Below, in pieces: positions 1 through 8,722 of a DNA stretch of 64,000 nucleotides. The stretch lies in contig QFMX01000008.1 of assembly GCA_003240625.1 (NCBI GenBank), forward strand, positions 124,001 through 188,000, read 5' to 3'. Position numbers and translations under genes: made by a program. The DNA comes from Sphingomonas taxi. Its GTDB lineage: Bacteria > Pseudomonadota > Alphaproteobacteria > Sphingomonadales > Sphingomonadaceae. The stretch's first letter is position 1. Each line of letters starts with the position of its first letter. The notes under the pieces were generated by a model that saw only the letters and a program-made list of their open reading frames with translations, was not told the origin of the DNA and ran no database searches.

Positions 1-1628
1 CCGCCTAACACCCCGCGCAGGACTGTGCCTACCAAGCCACCGCTCGACGACGACCGGCGGGACTTGGTACCGAACACCTGCTTGCCGATTTCATTCGCCA
101 CCTGCCGCCCGATCGACGAACTCGCCGCGCGTGTCGCCGAGGTCGCCATCTTGGTCCAAGGCGAGTTCGCAGCCTCGCGATCGGCCTCACGCTGTTGGCG
201 GTCCGCCTCGCGCTGTTCTGCAACCCGAGCCCGTTCGGCCTCTTTCGCCGCCTTCGCATCGAGCTTCGCCTGCGCGGCCGCAGCCTTCTCCGCCTCGGTC
301 GTCGCCTTCGCCTCGGCAGCGGCGGCGCTAGCTTCCTGCGTCTTAGCCGCGAGCAACTCCTCCGCCGACTCGCGATCGACCAGCATGTCGTATTTCGCGC
401 CGACCGCATCGGTCTCGATCATCACCTTCCGCTCGGCGGCCGTGATCGGACCGACGCGCGAGGCAGGCGGCTTGATCAGCGTCCGCTCGACCGGTGTCGG
501 CGAGCCATCCGCCTGGAGCAGCGACACCAGCGCCTCACCGACCTTAAGCTCGGTGATGATCGTCGCAACATCGACGCCGGGATTGGCCCGGAACGTCTCC
601 GCGGCAGAGCGCACCGCCGCCTGATCGCGCGGCGTGAACGCACGCAAGGCATGCTGGACGCGGTTGCCGAGCTGCCCCGCCACCGTGTCGGGAATGTCGA
701 TCGGGTTCTGCGTGATGAAATACACGCCAACCCCTTTCGAGCGAATCAGCCGGACGACCTGCTCGATCTTTTCCAACAGCGCCTTAGGCGCCTCGTCGAA
801 CAGCAGATGCGCCTCGTCGAAGAAGAAGCACAGCACCGGCTTGTCGGGATCACCGACCTCGGGAAGATGCTCGAACAGCTCGCTCATCAGCCACAGCAAG
901 AACGTCGCATACAGTTTCGGCGAGGCCATCAGTCTGTCGGCGGCGAGGATGTTGACGATCCCCCTGCCCCGATCGTCGACGCCGATGAAGTCGTTCATCT
1001 CCAGCGCCGGCTCGCCGAAGAAATTCTCCGCGCCCTGCGTGCGCAACTGGAGCAGCGAGCGCTGGATCGCACCGATCGACTGCTTCGACACGTTGCCATA
1101 GGTCACCGTCAGCTCGTCCGCACGCCCGGCGCATTCGGTCAGCATCGCCTGGAGATCGTCGAGGTCGATCAGCAGCAGCCCTTCCTTGTCGGCGACGTGG
1201 AAGGCGATCGTCAGCACGCCCTCCTGAACCTCGTTCAGGTCCATCAGCCGCGACAGCAGCAGCGGGCCCATCTCGCTGATCGTGGTGCGGATGGGATGGC
1301 CCTGCTCGCCGAACAGGTCCCAGAACTGCACGGGATTGTCGGCATAGGCCCAGCCATCGTCGCCGATCGCCTTGGCCCGCTCGGCAAACGTCGCGTGCGT
1401 CTTCGCGGTCGGCGACCCGGCCATGGCGAGCCCCGACAGGTCGCCCTTCACGTCGGCGACGAAGCACGGCACGCCGTTTGCGGAGAAGCCCTCGATGATT
1501 CCCTGCAACGTCACCGTCTTGCCGGTACCGGTCGCGCCCGCGATCAGGCCGTGGCGGTTGGCGCGCTTGAGTTCCAGCGTCTGCGGCTTGCCGTCCACGC
1601 TTGCGCCGATGAAGATGCCGTCGCTCAT
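1..1628 (-). CDS. DUF853 (YjgR/HerA-like) ATPase, 3' end beyond window
   Basis: This is a predicted P-loop ATPase of the HerA/FtsK-like DUF853 family, whose physiological role is poorly known. The ATG at 1628 opens a frame with a Walker A motif GATGTGKT at residues 31-38 and a Walker B region CFFFDEAH at about residues 267-274. The C-terminal part (below about position 450) is an Ala/Glu/Lys/Arg-rich, probably coiled-coil stretch, followed by a Ser/Gly-rich tail. The frame is still open at the left edge, so the last residues and the stop codon are missing; only a short tail is probably lost. It is followed upstream by the degP terminator and forms its own transcription unit. The family assignment is good; the function is inferred only from the ATPase fold. 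Confidence 0.85.
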   Translation of the reverse strand, partial: MSDGIFIGASVDGKPQTLELKRANRHGLIAGATGTGKTVTLQGIIEGFSANGVPCFVADVKGDLSGLAMAGSPTAKTHATFAERAKAIGDDGWAYADNPVQFWDLFGEQGHPIRTTISEMGPLLLSRLMDLNEVQEGVLTIAFHVADKEGLLLIDLDDLQAMLTECAGRADELTVTYGNVSKQSIGAIQRSLLQLRTQGAENFFGEPALEMNDFIGVDDRGRGIVNILAADRLMASPKLYATFLLWLMSELFEHLPEVGDPDKPVLCFFFDEAHLLFDEAPKALLEKIEQVVRLIRSKGVGVYFITQNPIDIPDTVAGQLGNRVQHALRAFTPRDQAAVRSAAETFRANPGVDVATIITELKVGEALVSLLQADGSPTPVERTLIKPPASRVGPITAAERKVMIETDAVGAKYDMLVDRESAEELLAAKTQEASAAAAEAKATTEAEKAAAAQAKLDAKAAKEAERARVAEQREADRQQREADREAANSPWTKMATSATRAASSSIGRQVANEIGKQVFGTKSRRSSSSGGLVGTVLRGVLG

Positions 1629-1671
1629 GGGTCTCATCCTTTGTATCCGCGCTGACCCTAACCCTGCGCGA

Positions 1672-1717
1672 TGCAAAGAAAAAGGACCGCCGCTCGGGAG
1701 AGCGACGGTCCTTTCGA
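1672..1717 (-). terminator. Rho-independent terminator after degP
   Basis: On the minus strand a strong hairpin with a nine-pair AAAGGACCG/CGGTCCTTT outer stem and a GC-rich inner stem is followed by TTTTTCTTT. It lies about 20 bases after the degP stop codon. It also separates degP from the DUF853 gene. Confidence 0.8.
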
Positions 1718-1737
1718 TCGGTCGGGTCAGTCGTGTC

Positions 1738-3297
1738 TTACTTGATCTTGACCGGCAGGAACTGCGCCGGGCCCCGACCACGCTTGACCTGTAGCAGGAC
1801 CTGCGGACGCCCGGCGGACTTGGCGGTCGTCACTGCGGTCTGAACGTCGGCCGCGGTACGCACCGGCGTGCCGTTGACCGACATGATGACATCGCCACGC
1901 TTGAGCTTACCGTACGCATCGCTGGTCTGCGCGACCACGGCGATGACGACGCCCTGCGTGCCGGGCTCCACGCCAACCGCCTGTGCGATCGCCGGGGTCA
2001 GCGGCTGGACGCCGATGCCGAGCGCCGCGCCGGCCGTTGGTGCCGCGGTCGTGCCGGAATCGTCGCCGTCATCGCTGTCGTCACCACCAAAGCCCTGCGC
2101 GTCGCCGCCCAGCGTCGCCGCCAGCTTGTCTGCGCTCGGGCGCGGTACGACAACCACGTTGGCGGTGGTCGGCTTGCCGTTGCGCAGAATGTCGAGACGC
2201 GCGGTCTGACCAGGCTTCACGTTCGAAACGAGATACGACAGCGACTGGTCGACCGTCACCGGCTGACCGTTCACCTTGGTCACGACATCGCCCGCGCGCA
2301 CGCCGGCCTTGGCCGCCGGGCCGCCAGCGGTCACATCGTTGATCAGCTCGCCCTGGTTCTTGGGGATGCCGAGTGCCGCGGCGGTATCCTCGTTGATCGT
2401 GCCGCCCGGCTGGAGCTGGACGCCAATATAGCCGCGCTCGATCGTGCCGCCCTTCATGAAGGTCGCGATGATCGGCTTGGCGACGGCTGCGGGGATCGCG
2501 AAGCCGATGCCGATATTACCGCCCGACTGGCTGAAAATCTGCGAGTTTACGCCGATCACGTTGCCGTTCAGATCGAACATCGGGCCACCCGAGTTGCCCT
2601 GGTTGATCGACGCATCGGTCTGGATGAAGCGGTCATACGCGCCGCCCTGACCGGTGACGCGGTTGATCGCCGAGACGATGCCCGCGGTCACGGTGCCACC
2701 GAGGCCGAACGGCTCGCCGATCGCGACGACCCAGTCGCCGACGCGCGCGCCGTTCGAATCGCCGAACTTCACGAACGGCAGGTTCGCCGCATCGATCTTC
2801 AGCAACGCGAGATCCGATTCCTGATCCTTGCCGATGACCTTGGCGACATATTCCTTCTTGTCGCTGAGCGTTACGGTGATCGAATCGACCGTCGCACCCT
2901 GCGCGCCCGGCGAGATCACGTGGTTGTTCGTGACGACATAGCCGTCGGGCGAGATCAGGAAGCCCGAACCGAGCGACGCGCCCTCGCGCTTCACCGGGGG
3001 AGCGCCTGGAGCACCGCCGCCGCCCATGCCGCCGAACAGGTCGCCGAACGGCGTGCCCGCGAACGGATTGGCCTGCTGCTTCTGGACGATCGTCTGCTTG
3101 GTCGAGATGTTGACGACCGCAGGCTGGAGCCGCGCGACCATGTCGGCGAAGCTCATCGGCGCGCCGGGTTTGGGCGACACGGCCTGGATCGCACCGGGTT
3201 CGTTCTGCGCGACCTGCGCGCCGCTAGGCTGGAGCGCGAGCGTCGCGGTCGCGCCGCCGAGGAGAAGAGCACTGGTAATGGCGTAGGCGTAACGCAC
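1738..3297 (-). CDS. degP: DegP/HtrA-family periplasmic serine protease (Do)
   Basis: This is a periplasmic serine protease and chaperone that degrades misfolded envelope proteins. The 519-residue product has a hydrophobic N-terminal signal segment (about residues 6-22) and a Gly-rich loop near 88-98. The catalytic triad is visible as H126 (TNNHV), D162 (SDLALLK) and S236 (GNSGGP). Two PDZ domains follow, separated by an Asp-rich linker near 400. The start is GTG with a GAGAGGA Shine-Dalgarno upstream. It lies directly downstream of hflK-hflC on the same strand, an arrangement common in alphaproteobacteria, so an envelope quality-control unit is likely. The 100-base gap to hflC may hold its own stress promoter. 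Family assignment is very secure; DegP versus DegQ/MucD cannot be settled from sequence. Confidence 0.95.
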   Translation of the reverse strand: MRYAYAITSALLLGGATATLALQPSGAQVAQNEPGAIQAVSPKPGAPMSFADMVARLQPAVVNISTKQTIVQKQQANPFAGTPFGDLFGGMGGGGAPGAPPVKREGASLGSGFLISPDGYVVTNNHVISPGAQGATVDSITVTLSDKKEYVAKVIGKDQESDLALLKIDAANLPFVKFGDSNGARVGDWVVAIGEPFGLGGTVTAGIVSAINRVTGQGGAYDRFIQTDASINQGNSGGPMFDLNGNVIGVNSQIFSQSGGNIGIGFAIPAAVAKPIIATFMKGGTIERGYIGVQLQPGGTINEDTAAALGIPKNQGELINDVTAGGPAAKAGVRAGDVVTKVNGQPVTVDQSLSYLVSNVKPGQTARLDILRNGKPTTANVVVVPRPSADKLAATLGGDAQGFGGDDSDDGDDSGTTAAPTAGAALGIGVQPLTPAIAQAVGVEPGTQGVVIAVVAQTSDAYGKLKRGDVIMSVNGTPVRTAADVQTAVTTAKSAGRPQVLLQVKRGRGPAQFLPVKIK

Positions 3298-3398
3298 TAG
3301 ATGTTGTCCTCTCGTTTCATCAATCGAAACAGGTATCCCGTAGGGACGCCGTTCTGAACAATGCTTGAATATGAACGGGGTTCAAAGGTTCCGCAGGC

Positions 3399-4265
3399 TC
3401 AACGCCCGCGGCCCTCGAATTCCCTCAGATAACTATTGTTCGGCGAAAGAATGATCGAGGTCGATCCTTCGGGTGCCGGACCGCCATCCGCGCCGAACGT
3501 GTGCCGATACGACTGCATCGCACGGTAGAAGTCGTAGAAATCGGCGTCCTTGCCAAAGCTCTCGGCATAGATCTTCGCCGAATCCGCATCGGCCTGCGCA
3601 CGAACGATCTGCGCCTGCTTCTGGCCCTCGGCGCGGATCGTGATCGCCTCCTGCTGGCGCGCGCTCGACATCCGCTTGAGCGCGCTTTCGAGCGGCAGGC
3701 CGACCGGCAGGTTCGCCTGCTTGATGCGGACGTCGACGATCTCGACGCCATACTGGCTGGCGACGCGCTGGAGCCCCTTCTGGATGTTGTCCATCAGTTC
3801 GGACCGCTCGGGGCTCAGCAGTTCGACGAAGCGCCGCTTGCCGAGTTCGTTGCGCAGCGCCGAACCGAGGATCGGGCGAAGCTGATCGGGGATCCGGTCC
3901 TCGCTGCCGACCGCGTTACGCATCTTCCGCGGATCGACGATCCGGTAGCGGGCGTACGCATCGACTTCGAGCCGCAGCTGGTCGGTCGACAGCACCAGCG
4001 TGTTGTCGAGTTCGAGATCCTGCACGCGCTTGTCGATCCAGACGATCCGGTCGACGAACGGAATGCGCGCGATCAGGCCGGCGCCGGTCTGTCCGAACGC
4101 GGTGTTGGGCTGCCACGCGTTCACCGTACGGATCGGCTGGCCGAAGCGCAGAATCACCGCCTGCTTGGTCTCGGGCACGATCGCGAAGGTCGCGGCGGCG
4201 AGGATCACCAGCAGCAGCGCGACGATCCCGGCCACGATCGGATTGCGGAAACTCACGGCGTTCAC
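3399..4265 (-). CDS. hflC: HflC, SPFH-domain membrane protease modulator
   Basis: HflC forms a complex with HflK in the inner membrane and modulates FtsH proteolysis. The 288-residue protein has one N-terminal transmembrane segment (about residues 9-29, rich in Ala/Leu/Ile) followed by an SPFH/band-7 domain. Its start overlaps the hflK stop by four bases (ATGA), so the two are translationally coupled. Length and layout are normal for the family. Confidence 0.95.
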   Translation of the reverse strand: MNAVSFRNPIVAGIVALLLVILAAATFAIVPETKQAVILRFGQPIRTVNAWQPNTAFGQTGAGLIARIPFVDRIVWIDKRVQDLELDNTLVLSTDQLRLEVDAYARYRIVDPRKMRNAVGSEDRIPDQLRPILGSALRNELGKRRFVELLSPERSELMDNIQKGLQRVASQYGVEIVDVRIKQANLPVGLPLESALKRMSSARQQEAITIRAEGQKQAQIVRAQADADSAKIYAESFGKDADFYDFYRAMQSYRHTFGADGGPAPEGSTSIILSPNNSYLREFEGRGR

Positions 4266-5395
4266 TGGGCAGCTCCAGACTGAGGGGCAGCCGCCGCCGC
4301 GGCAGGCGCTGGCGTCGACTGGACAGCCTCCGGGTTCGGCAAGCGCTTGGCGTTCGACAGCGGCAGGTACGGCACCACCCCGCCCGGCGTCTCGACGATC
4401 GTCTTGTCGCTCTTGGCGAGCACCGCCTCCATCGTCTCGTAATACATACGGCGGCGCGTCACTTCGGGCGCGAGCCGGTACTGTTCATACACCTTGTCGA
4501 ACGACGCGGCCTCACCCTGCGCGCGGGCCACGACCTGCTGCGCATAGGAGCGCGACTGGTTGAGGTTGGCGATCGCCTCCTGCTGCGCGGCGGTCACGGC
4601 GTTGAAGTCCTCGACGATCCGCGCGGGTGCTGCGGCCTGCTTGATCGCGACGCCCTGGATGCGGACGCCGGACTTATAGTCGTCGAGGATCTGCTGGGTC
4701 ATCTCCGCGACGCGCTGTTCGATCACCGTACGCCCCGTGCCGATCGCCTGGTCGAGCGTGGTCGTCGCGACCACTGCGCGCATCGCGCTCTCGGCGGCGG
4801 CGCGGACGGTTTCGTTCGGCTCGGCGAGCTGGAACACGTAATCGCGCGGATCGGCGATGTCCCAGCGGACCGAATAGGCGAGGTCGATGATGTTCTGGTC
4901 GCCGGTCAGCGTCAGGTTCTCGCCATCGCCGACCGGGAAATTGTCGGTACGGATCTTCTGCACGTCGACCACCGTCACGTCGGCGATCGGCGCGGGCATC
5001 GTCAGGCGAACGCCCGGGTCGAGCGTGCCGGCGTATTTGCCAAAATAGGTGACGACGCCGCGTTGCTGCGGGCCGATCTGGTGGATCGAGGTGAACAGGA
5101 TCCAGACGACCAGGATAATCGCGACGCCGATAGCCCAGAGCGCGCGGGCATTGGCGCCCGACGGCAAGCCACCGAAGCCGCCATTGCCGCCGCCCCCGCC
5201 GCCCGAGCCACGCGCTTTCCGCAGAAACTCATCGAGCGCAGTCGGCTTGGCCGCAGGTTTGCGACCACCGGGCGGCAGGGCCCAGGGATTGCGCGGGCCA
5301 GGGTTACCGTCGTCGCCCGAGCCGCCCCAAGGGCCTTTCGGTGTTTCGGTGGCGAGGATATCGGGGCGCCGGAACCAGCGCGAGAAGATCGTCAT
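4262..5395 (-). CDS. hflK: HflK, SPFH-domain membrane protease modulator
   Basis: HflK is the partner of HflC around the FtsH protease. It has a Gly/Pro-rich cytoplasmic N-terminus with a long Gly run near residues 55-65, one transmembrane segment (ALWAIGVAIILVVWILFTSI) and an SPFH domain, ending in an Ala/Pro-rich tail. I place the start at the ATG at 5395 (MTIFSRWFRRPD) because AAAGG lies about eight bases upstream and typical HflK proteins begin this way. The frame itself stays open to 5446. Product 377 residues. It is divergent from mrp with about 70 bases between, so promoters for both lie in 5396-5465. Confidence 0.93.
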   Translation of the reverse strand: MTIFSRWFRRPDILATETPKGPWGGSGDDGNPGPRNPWALPPGGRKPAAKPTALDEFLRKARGSGGGGGGNGGFGGLPSGANARALWAIGVAIILVVWILFTSIHQIGPQQRGVVTYFGKYAGTLDPGVRLTMPAPIADVTVVDVQKIRTDNFPVGDGENLTLTGDQNIIDLAYSVRWDIADPRDYVFQLAEPNETVRAAAESAMRAVVATTTLDQAIGTGRTVIEQRVAEMTQQILDDYKSGVRIQGVAIKQAAAPARIVEDFNAVTAAQQEAIANLNQSRSYAQQVVARAQGEAASFDKVYEQYRLAPEVTRRRMYYETMEAVLAKSDKTIVETPGGVVPYLPLSNAKRLPNPEAVQSTPAPAAAAAAPQSGAAQ

Positions 5396-5465
5396 ACCAA
5401 CCTTTATAGGTGTGCGGCGGCGGAAAAACAGTGCCAAGCGCCCCAAGCGGCCCTATCTGGCCACG

Positions 5466-6416
5466 ATGATCGATATCGAAGCGGTAAAGGCGGCGGTTGC
5501 CGCGGTGGCGGGCAAGCGGGCGACCGTCCGGCTCGAAGGAACGCGAGCGGGCATCATCATCGATGCGACCGGGCTCGATCCTCAGGCGCGCGATGCGCTG
5601 GAGGCAACCGTGAGGATGGCCGCGACGCAGCCCGGCGTGACCGAAGTGCGGATCGCGGTGACCGCCGAACGCTCGACCCGCCGGCTGATCGCGGTCGCCA
5701 GCGGCAAGGGCGGCGTCGGCAAATCGACGCTCGCCGCCAATCTCGCCATCGCCATGTCGCGCGCCGGTCGCCGCGTCGGGCTGGTCGACGCCGACATTTA
5801 TGGGCCGTCACAGCCACGCCTGATGAACGTCGAGGGCACGCGTCCGACCGCCAAGGACAAGGTGCTCGATCCGGTCCCGACCCCGTACGGCGTACCGCTT
5901 CTGTCGATGGGCCAACTCGTCGAGCCGGGCAAAGCGATCGCATGGCGCGGACCGATGGCCGCGGGCGCACTCGGGCAGCTGGTCGAGGCGGACTGGGGCC
6001 TGACCGATACGCTCGTGCTCGACCTGCCACCCGGTACCGGCGACGTCCAGCTGACGATGGTCCAGAAATACCGCCCGGCGGGCGCGGTGATCGTCTCCAC
6101 GCCGCAGGATCTCGCGCTGATCGACGCGCGCCGCGCGATCGACCTGTTCGAGAAGGCCAGCATTCCCATCATAGGTCTCGTCGAGAACATGGCCGGCTAT
6201 ATCTGCCCGCATTGCGGCGAGGCATCCGACCCGTTCGGCAATGGCGGTGCTGAGGCGGCGGCGCGCGAACTCGGCATCCCGTTCCTTGGCCGCGTGCCGC
6301 TGACGATCTCGATCCGTACCGCATCCGATGCGGGCACGCCGCCGGCTTCGAATCCCGACGATACGGTGTTCATGCCGATTGCGGCTCAGGTCGTCGCATG
6401 GCTCGGAAAACTGTGA
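5466..6416 (+). CDS. apbC: Mrp/ApbC family Fe-S cluster carrier ATPase
   Basis: This is a cytosolic P-loop ATPase that carries and transfers iron-sulfur clusters. The 316-residue protein has a short N-terminal MIP18-like region, a deviant Walker A GKGGVGKS at residues 80-87, a DLPPGTGD motif and the C-terminal CPHC pair (Cys247 and Cys250) that binds the bridging cluster. The reading frame extends upstream across the hflK promoter, but the ATG at 5466 gives the normal N-terminus. It is transcribed alone, divergent from hflK. Confidence 0.93.
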   Translation: MIDIEAVKAAVAAVAGKRATVRLEGTRAGIIIDATGLDPQARDALEATVRMAATQPGVTEVRIAVTAERSTRRLIAVASGKGGVGKSTLAANLAIAMSRAGRRVGLVDADIYGPSQPRLMNVEGTRPTAKDKVLDPVPTPYGVPLLSMGQLVEPGKAIAWRGPMAAGALGQLVEADWGLTDTLVLDLPPGTGDVQLTMVQKYRPAGAVIVSTPQDLALIDARRAIDLFEKASIPIIGLVENMAGYICPHCGEASDPFGNGGAEAAARELGIPFLGRVPLTISIRTASDAGTPPASNPDDTVFMPIAAQVVAWLGKL

Positions 6417-6515
6417 AACTCGCGGGCCTGATCTACGTTGTCTGATTACCGGTCGTACCCGACGCGTAGAGTTGCGGTACGAGCGGACCAGGTTTCCCCC
6501 CGATAGGAGGCATCG

Positions 6516-6947
6516 ATGCCGTTGACCGCCGATGCCGACATCAAGGCCTTGCTCGAAGGCGCACGGACGATCGCCATGATTGGTGCGTCCGATCGCCCGG
6601 ACCGTCCCTCCTACGGCGTGATGGCCAAGCTCCAGGCGCACGGCTACCGCGTGATCCCGGTCAATCCGCAAATCACCGGCGAGCATATCCACGGCGAGTT
6701 CGTCTTCCGCGACTTGTCGCAGCTCGGCGACCCGATCGACATTGTCGATATCTTCCGCAACTCGGCCGCAGCCGGCGAGGCGGTCGATCAGGCGATTGAA
6801 GCGGGTGCGAAAGCTGTGTGGATGCAACTTGGCGTCATCAACGAGGACGCGGCAGCGCGCGCCGAGGCCGCCGGGCTGCAAGTCGTGATGGATCGCTGCC
6901 CGACGATCGACATTCCCAGGCTCGGAGTCGCCAAGATCGAGCAATGA
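6516..6947 (+). CDS. CoA-binding domain protein (YccU-like)
   Basis: A 143-residue Rossmann-type CoA-binding domain protein, containing TIAMIGASDRPDRPSYGV near the N-terminus as in the YccU family and in the CoA-binding part of succinyl-CoA synthetases. Its function is unknown; it probably binds CoA or a nucleotide. A strong AGGAGG at 6505-6510 sits five bases from the ATG. It is followed by the three VCG-motif genes on the same strand. Confidence 0.85.
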   Translation: MPLTADADIKALLEGARTIAMIGASDRPDRPSYGVMAKLQAHGYRVIPVNPQITGEHIHGEFVFRDLSQLGDPIDIVDIFRNSAAAGEAVDQAIEAGAKAVWMQLGVINEDAAARAEAAGLQVVMDRCPTIDIPRLGVAKIEQ

Positions 6948-7002
6948 TGCTTGCCCCGGCGCCCGATCGCGGTCAGTCTGAATGTCTGTCCGGGAGGCGC
7001 CG

Positions 7003-7338
7003 ATGCTCGCGATGCTGCTGTCGATACTGATCGAGGACCCCCTGATGGCCACCGCGAAGGCGCGGATGGCCGCCGAGCAACCCTGTATCCAGAGCGCGGA
7101 CGAAACCGACATCACCGTCTGCGGCATGCGTACCGCGGACCGGTTTCGTGTGCCGTTCGTCGTCCACGACGCGGGCGATCCCAAGCATGAGAGCGTCCGC
7201 AACGAACGGACCCGCTTGCTCCGCCGCACCTCGCCACTCGCCGATCTCGGTCCGTTCCAGGTCGGTGGCGGGATGGCGGGCGTGAGCATGACGATGGGCG
7301 GCGAAGGCGGCACGTCGTTCCGCAAGCCCGCGCCGTAA
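7003..7338 (+). CDS. Small protein with VCG motif, copy 1 of 3
   Basis: A 111-residue protein of unknown function. The start at 7003 is chosen because GGGAGG at 6992-6997 lies just upstream; an earlier in-frame ATG exists at 6982. The N-terminus is hydrophobic (MLAMLLSILI), suggesting a weak signal or membrane segment. The motif C-x7-D-I-T-V-C-G followed by R-x-R-V-P-F matches the two following genes (EIIVCG and EIVVCG, then RLPLP-x-ER). The paired cysteines suggest an exported, disulfide-containing protein, which is inference. The C-terminus is Gly-rich. Confidence 0.65.
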   Translation: MLAMLLSILIEDPLMATAKARMAAEQPCIQSADETDITVCGMRTADRFRVPFVVHDAGDPKHESVRNERTRLLRRTSPLADLGPFQVGGGMAGVSMTMGGEGGTSFRKPAP

Positions 7339-7350
7339 AGGGGTTATCCG

Positions 7351-7767
7351 ATGTTCGCCGCTATCCTGTCCGTGCTGATGCAGGTCGCCACACCGTCTCC
7401 GAACACCGCGCCGGAGCGCTTCTCGATCCTGGTCGATCCGTGCGCGGCCACCTCGAAGGATGGCAACGAGATCATCGTCTGCGGTGGCCCCGCAGCGAAC
7501 AGCCCGCGCCTGCCGCTGCCCGACGAGCGCGGCCCGCCCGACCACGCGGTTGCCTCCAACCCCAACCTCAGCGCCGTCCGCGCGCTGCAACTGGAGGCTA
7601 CGCCGTGTGCGGCCAGCCAGCGCGGGTGCCAAGTTGGCTTTGGTCCACCGATAGCCCCGATCGCCAAGGCGGCAGTCGGGCTGATCAAGAGCGCGCTGGC
7701 GAAGAAACCCGACAAGCGGGGCCGCGTGCCGATCGACCTCGACGGTCCCGTCGGTACCGTCAACTAA
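7351..7767 (+). CDS. Small protein with VCG motif, copy 2 of 3
   Basis: A 138-residue protein, paralogous to its two neighbours, starting 12 bases after copy 1. It has a short hydrophobic N-terminus (MFAAILSVLMQVA), the motif EIIVCG, and RLPLPDERG downstream. Two more cysteines lie in TPCAASQRGCQ. A Lys/Arg-rich stretch (AKKPDKRGR) comes near the C-terminus. No known function. Copies 2 and 3 are the closest to each other, both ending in a K-x-D-x-x-x-R-V-P-I segment. Confidence 0.68.
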   Translation: MFAAILSVLMQVATPSPNTAPERFSILVDPCAATSKDGNEIIVCGGPAANSPRLPLPDERGPPDHAVASNPNLSAVRALQLEATPCAASQRGCQVGFGPPIAPIAKAAVGLIKSALAKKPDKRGRVPIDLDGPVGTVN

Positions 7768-7782
7768 GGCTTTGGAGGCACT

Positions 7783-8244
7783 GTGATCCTGCTGTCGATC
7801 CTGTTGCAAGCCACCGCGCCGGCGACGCCGATCGTCGCTCCGCCGCCGCAGAGCTGGTCGATCCTGAATCCCCCCGCCTGCCCCGGTTCGAGCCCGAGCG
7901 AGATCGTCGTCTGCGGCAGCAACGGGTCGTCGGAGCAGCGCCTCCCCCTGCCCGGCGAACGCCCGCCGCAGGACCGCCCGCGCCAGCCGACCGGCGATCC
8001 GCGCGCTGCGCTCGACAATGCCGGGCGGCCCTGCCCGCCCGGTGGCTGCACCGGGGTGAATTTGCTGACGGTCCCGGTCGTCCTGATCCGCGGCATCGGC
8101 GCGCTGATCGATCCGCATAGCTGTTGCGAGAACGGCGAGGGCAACGATCCGATGGCGCTGGTACGAGACGTGGCCGGCAAGTTCCGGAAGAAGCCGGACA
8201 CGTCGAACCGCGTGCCGATCGTGCTGGATGATCCGGTGAAATAG
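7783..8244 (+). CDS. Small protein with VCG motif, copy 3 of 3
   Basis: A 153-residue protein starting at GTG with TTGGAGG upstream, 15 bases after copy 2. A hydrophobic N-terminus (MILLSILLQATA) is followed by a Pro-rich segment, the motif EIVVCG, RLPLPGERP, a C-P-P-G-G-C pair and a CC pair. The end (DTSNRVPIVLDDPVK) matches the end of copy 2. Probably exported; function unknown. The three genes look like a tandem duplication of one sphingomonad small-protein family. Confidence 0.68.
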   Translation: MILLSILLQATAPATPIVAPPPQSWSILNPPACPGSSPSEIVVCGSNGSSEQRLPLPGERPPQDRPRQPTGDPRAALDNAGRPCPPGGCTGVNLLTVPVVLIRGIGALIDPHSCCENGEGNDPMALVRDVAGKFRKKPDTSNRVPIVLDDPVK

Positions 8245-8280
8245 GATCTGGCAAGTCTTCCACCGGACCAACAAGATGGT

Positions 8281-8334
8281 TTCCCCGCGAAGGCGGGGAC
8301 CCAGACTGGGCTCCCGCCTTCGCGGGAGAACAAG
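8281..8334. repeat. Composite palindromic element, family F (Cgcgaag type)
   Basis: Two inverted hairpin arms, CCCCGCGAAGGCGGGG and CTCCCGCCTTCGCGGGAG, flank a short CCAGACTGGG centre. Similar elements lie at 24270, 39476 and 63677. Confidence 0.8.
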
Positions 8335-8389
8335 AGAGAGAGATGGTCGAGCAACAATCGGTACGACCGACCGCCTCTACGTAAGTTTT

Positions 8390-8496
8390 CTCCCCTCCCT
8401 GGAAGGGAGGGGTCGGGGGTGGGTCGGCTGCTTGGGAAGGCCAACCTTCAACCACAAGCCAACCCACCCCCAGCCCCTCCCTTCCAGGGAGGGGAG
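8390..8496. repeat. Composite palindromic element, family A (GGGTGGGT type)
   Basis: The left arm CCCCTCCCTGGAAGGGAGGG continues into TCGGGGGTGGGT; the right arm is its near-exact reverse complement, ending CCTTCCAGGGAGGGGAG. The centre of about 35 bases is variable. Related copies: 16135, 58326 and 59415. Confidence 0.8.
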
Positions 8497-8521
8497 CATA
8501 ACACCCTCAATCCAGACGATC

Positions 8522-8563
8522 GCCGCCACCCGGGCGCCGCCACCCGGGCGCCGCAACCCGGGC
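8522..8563. repeat. 14-bp tandem repeat, three copies
   Basis: The unit GCCGCCACCCGGGC occurs three times head to tail, the third with one change (A for C). It lies between two palindromic elements and has no evident function. Confidence 0.7.
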
Positions 8564-8591
8564 AAGGATCGCCACGCTCGCAAGGATTCCT

Positions 8592-8693
8592 CCCCCCGGC
8601 GAAGGCCGGGGCCCAATTGGGGGACAGGGCTAACGAAGCGTGCGCAGCGTTACTGCGACCTCTCCAATTGGGCCCCGGCCTTCGCCGGGGTGG
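8592..8693. repeat. Composite palindromic element, family G (CCCAATTGGG type)
   Basis: The arms CCCGGCGAAGGCCGGGGCCC and the reverse complement each carry CCAATTGG and flank about 40 variable bases. A second copy is at 26442. With the neighbouring elements it fills most of the 478-base gap between the VCG genes and hom. Confidence 0.8.
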
Positions 8694-8722
8694 TCGCTCG
8701 TTTGGGTACTCTTCAGCCCCCC

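Noticed and set aside
195..1655. Long plus-strand frame opposite the DUF853 gene
   Set aside because: High-GC antisense shadow: the minus strand encodes intact Walker motifs, while the plus-strand product is Arg/Leu-rich and family-less.
8281..8693. Clustered repeats as a CRISPR array
   Set aside because: The repeats belong to different families, are inverted pairs rather than direct repeats, and have no uniform spacers or cas genes.
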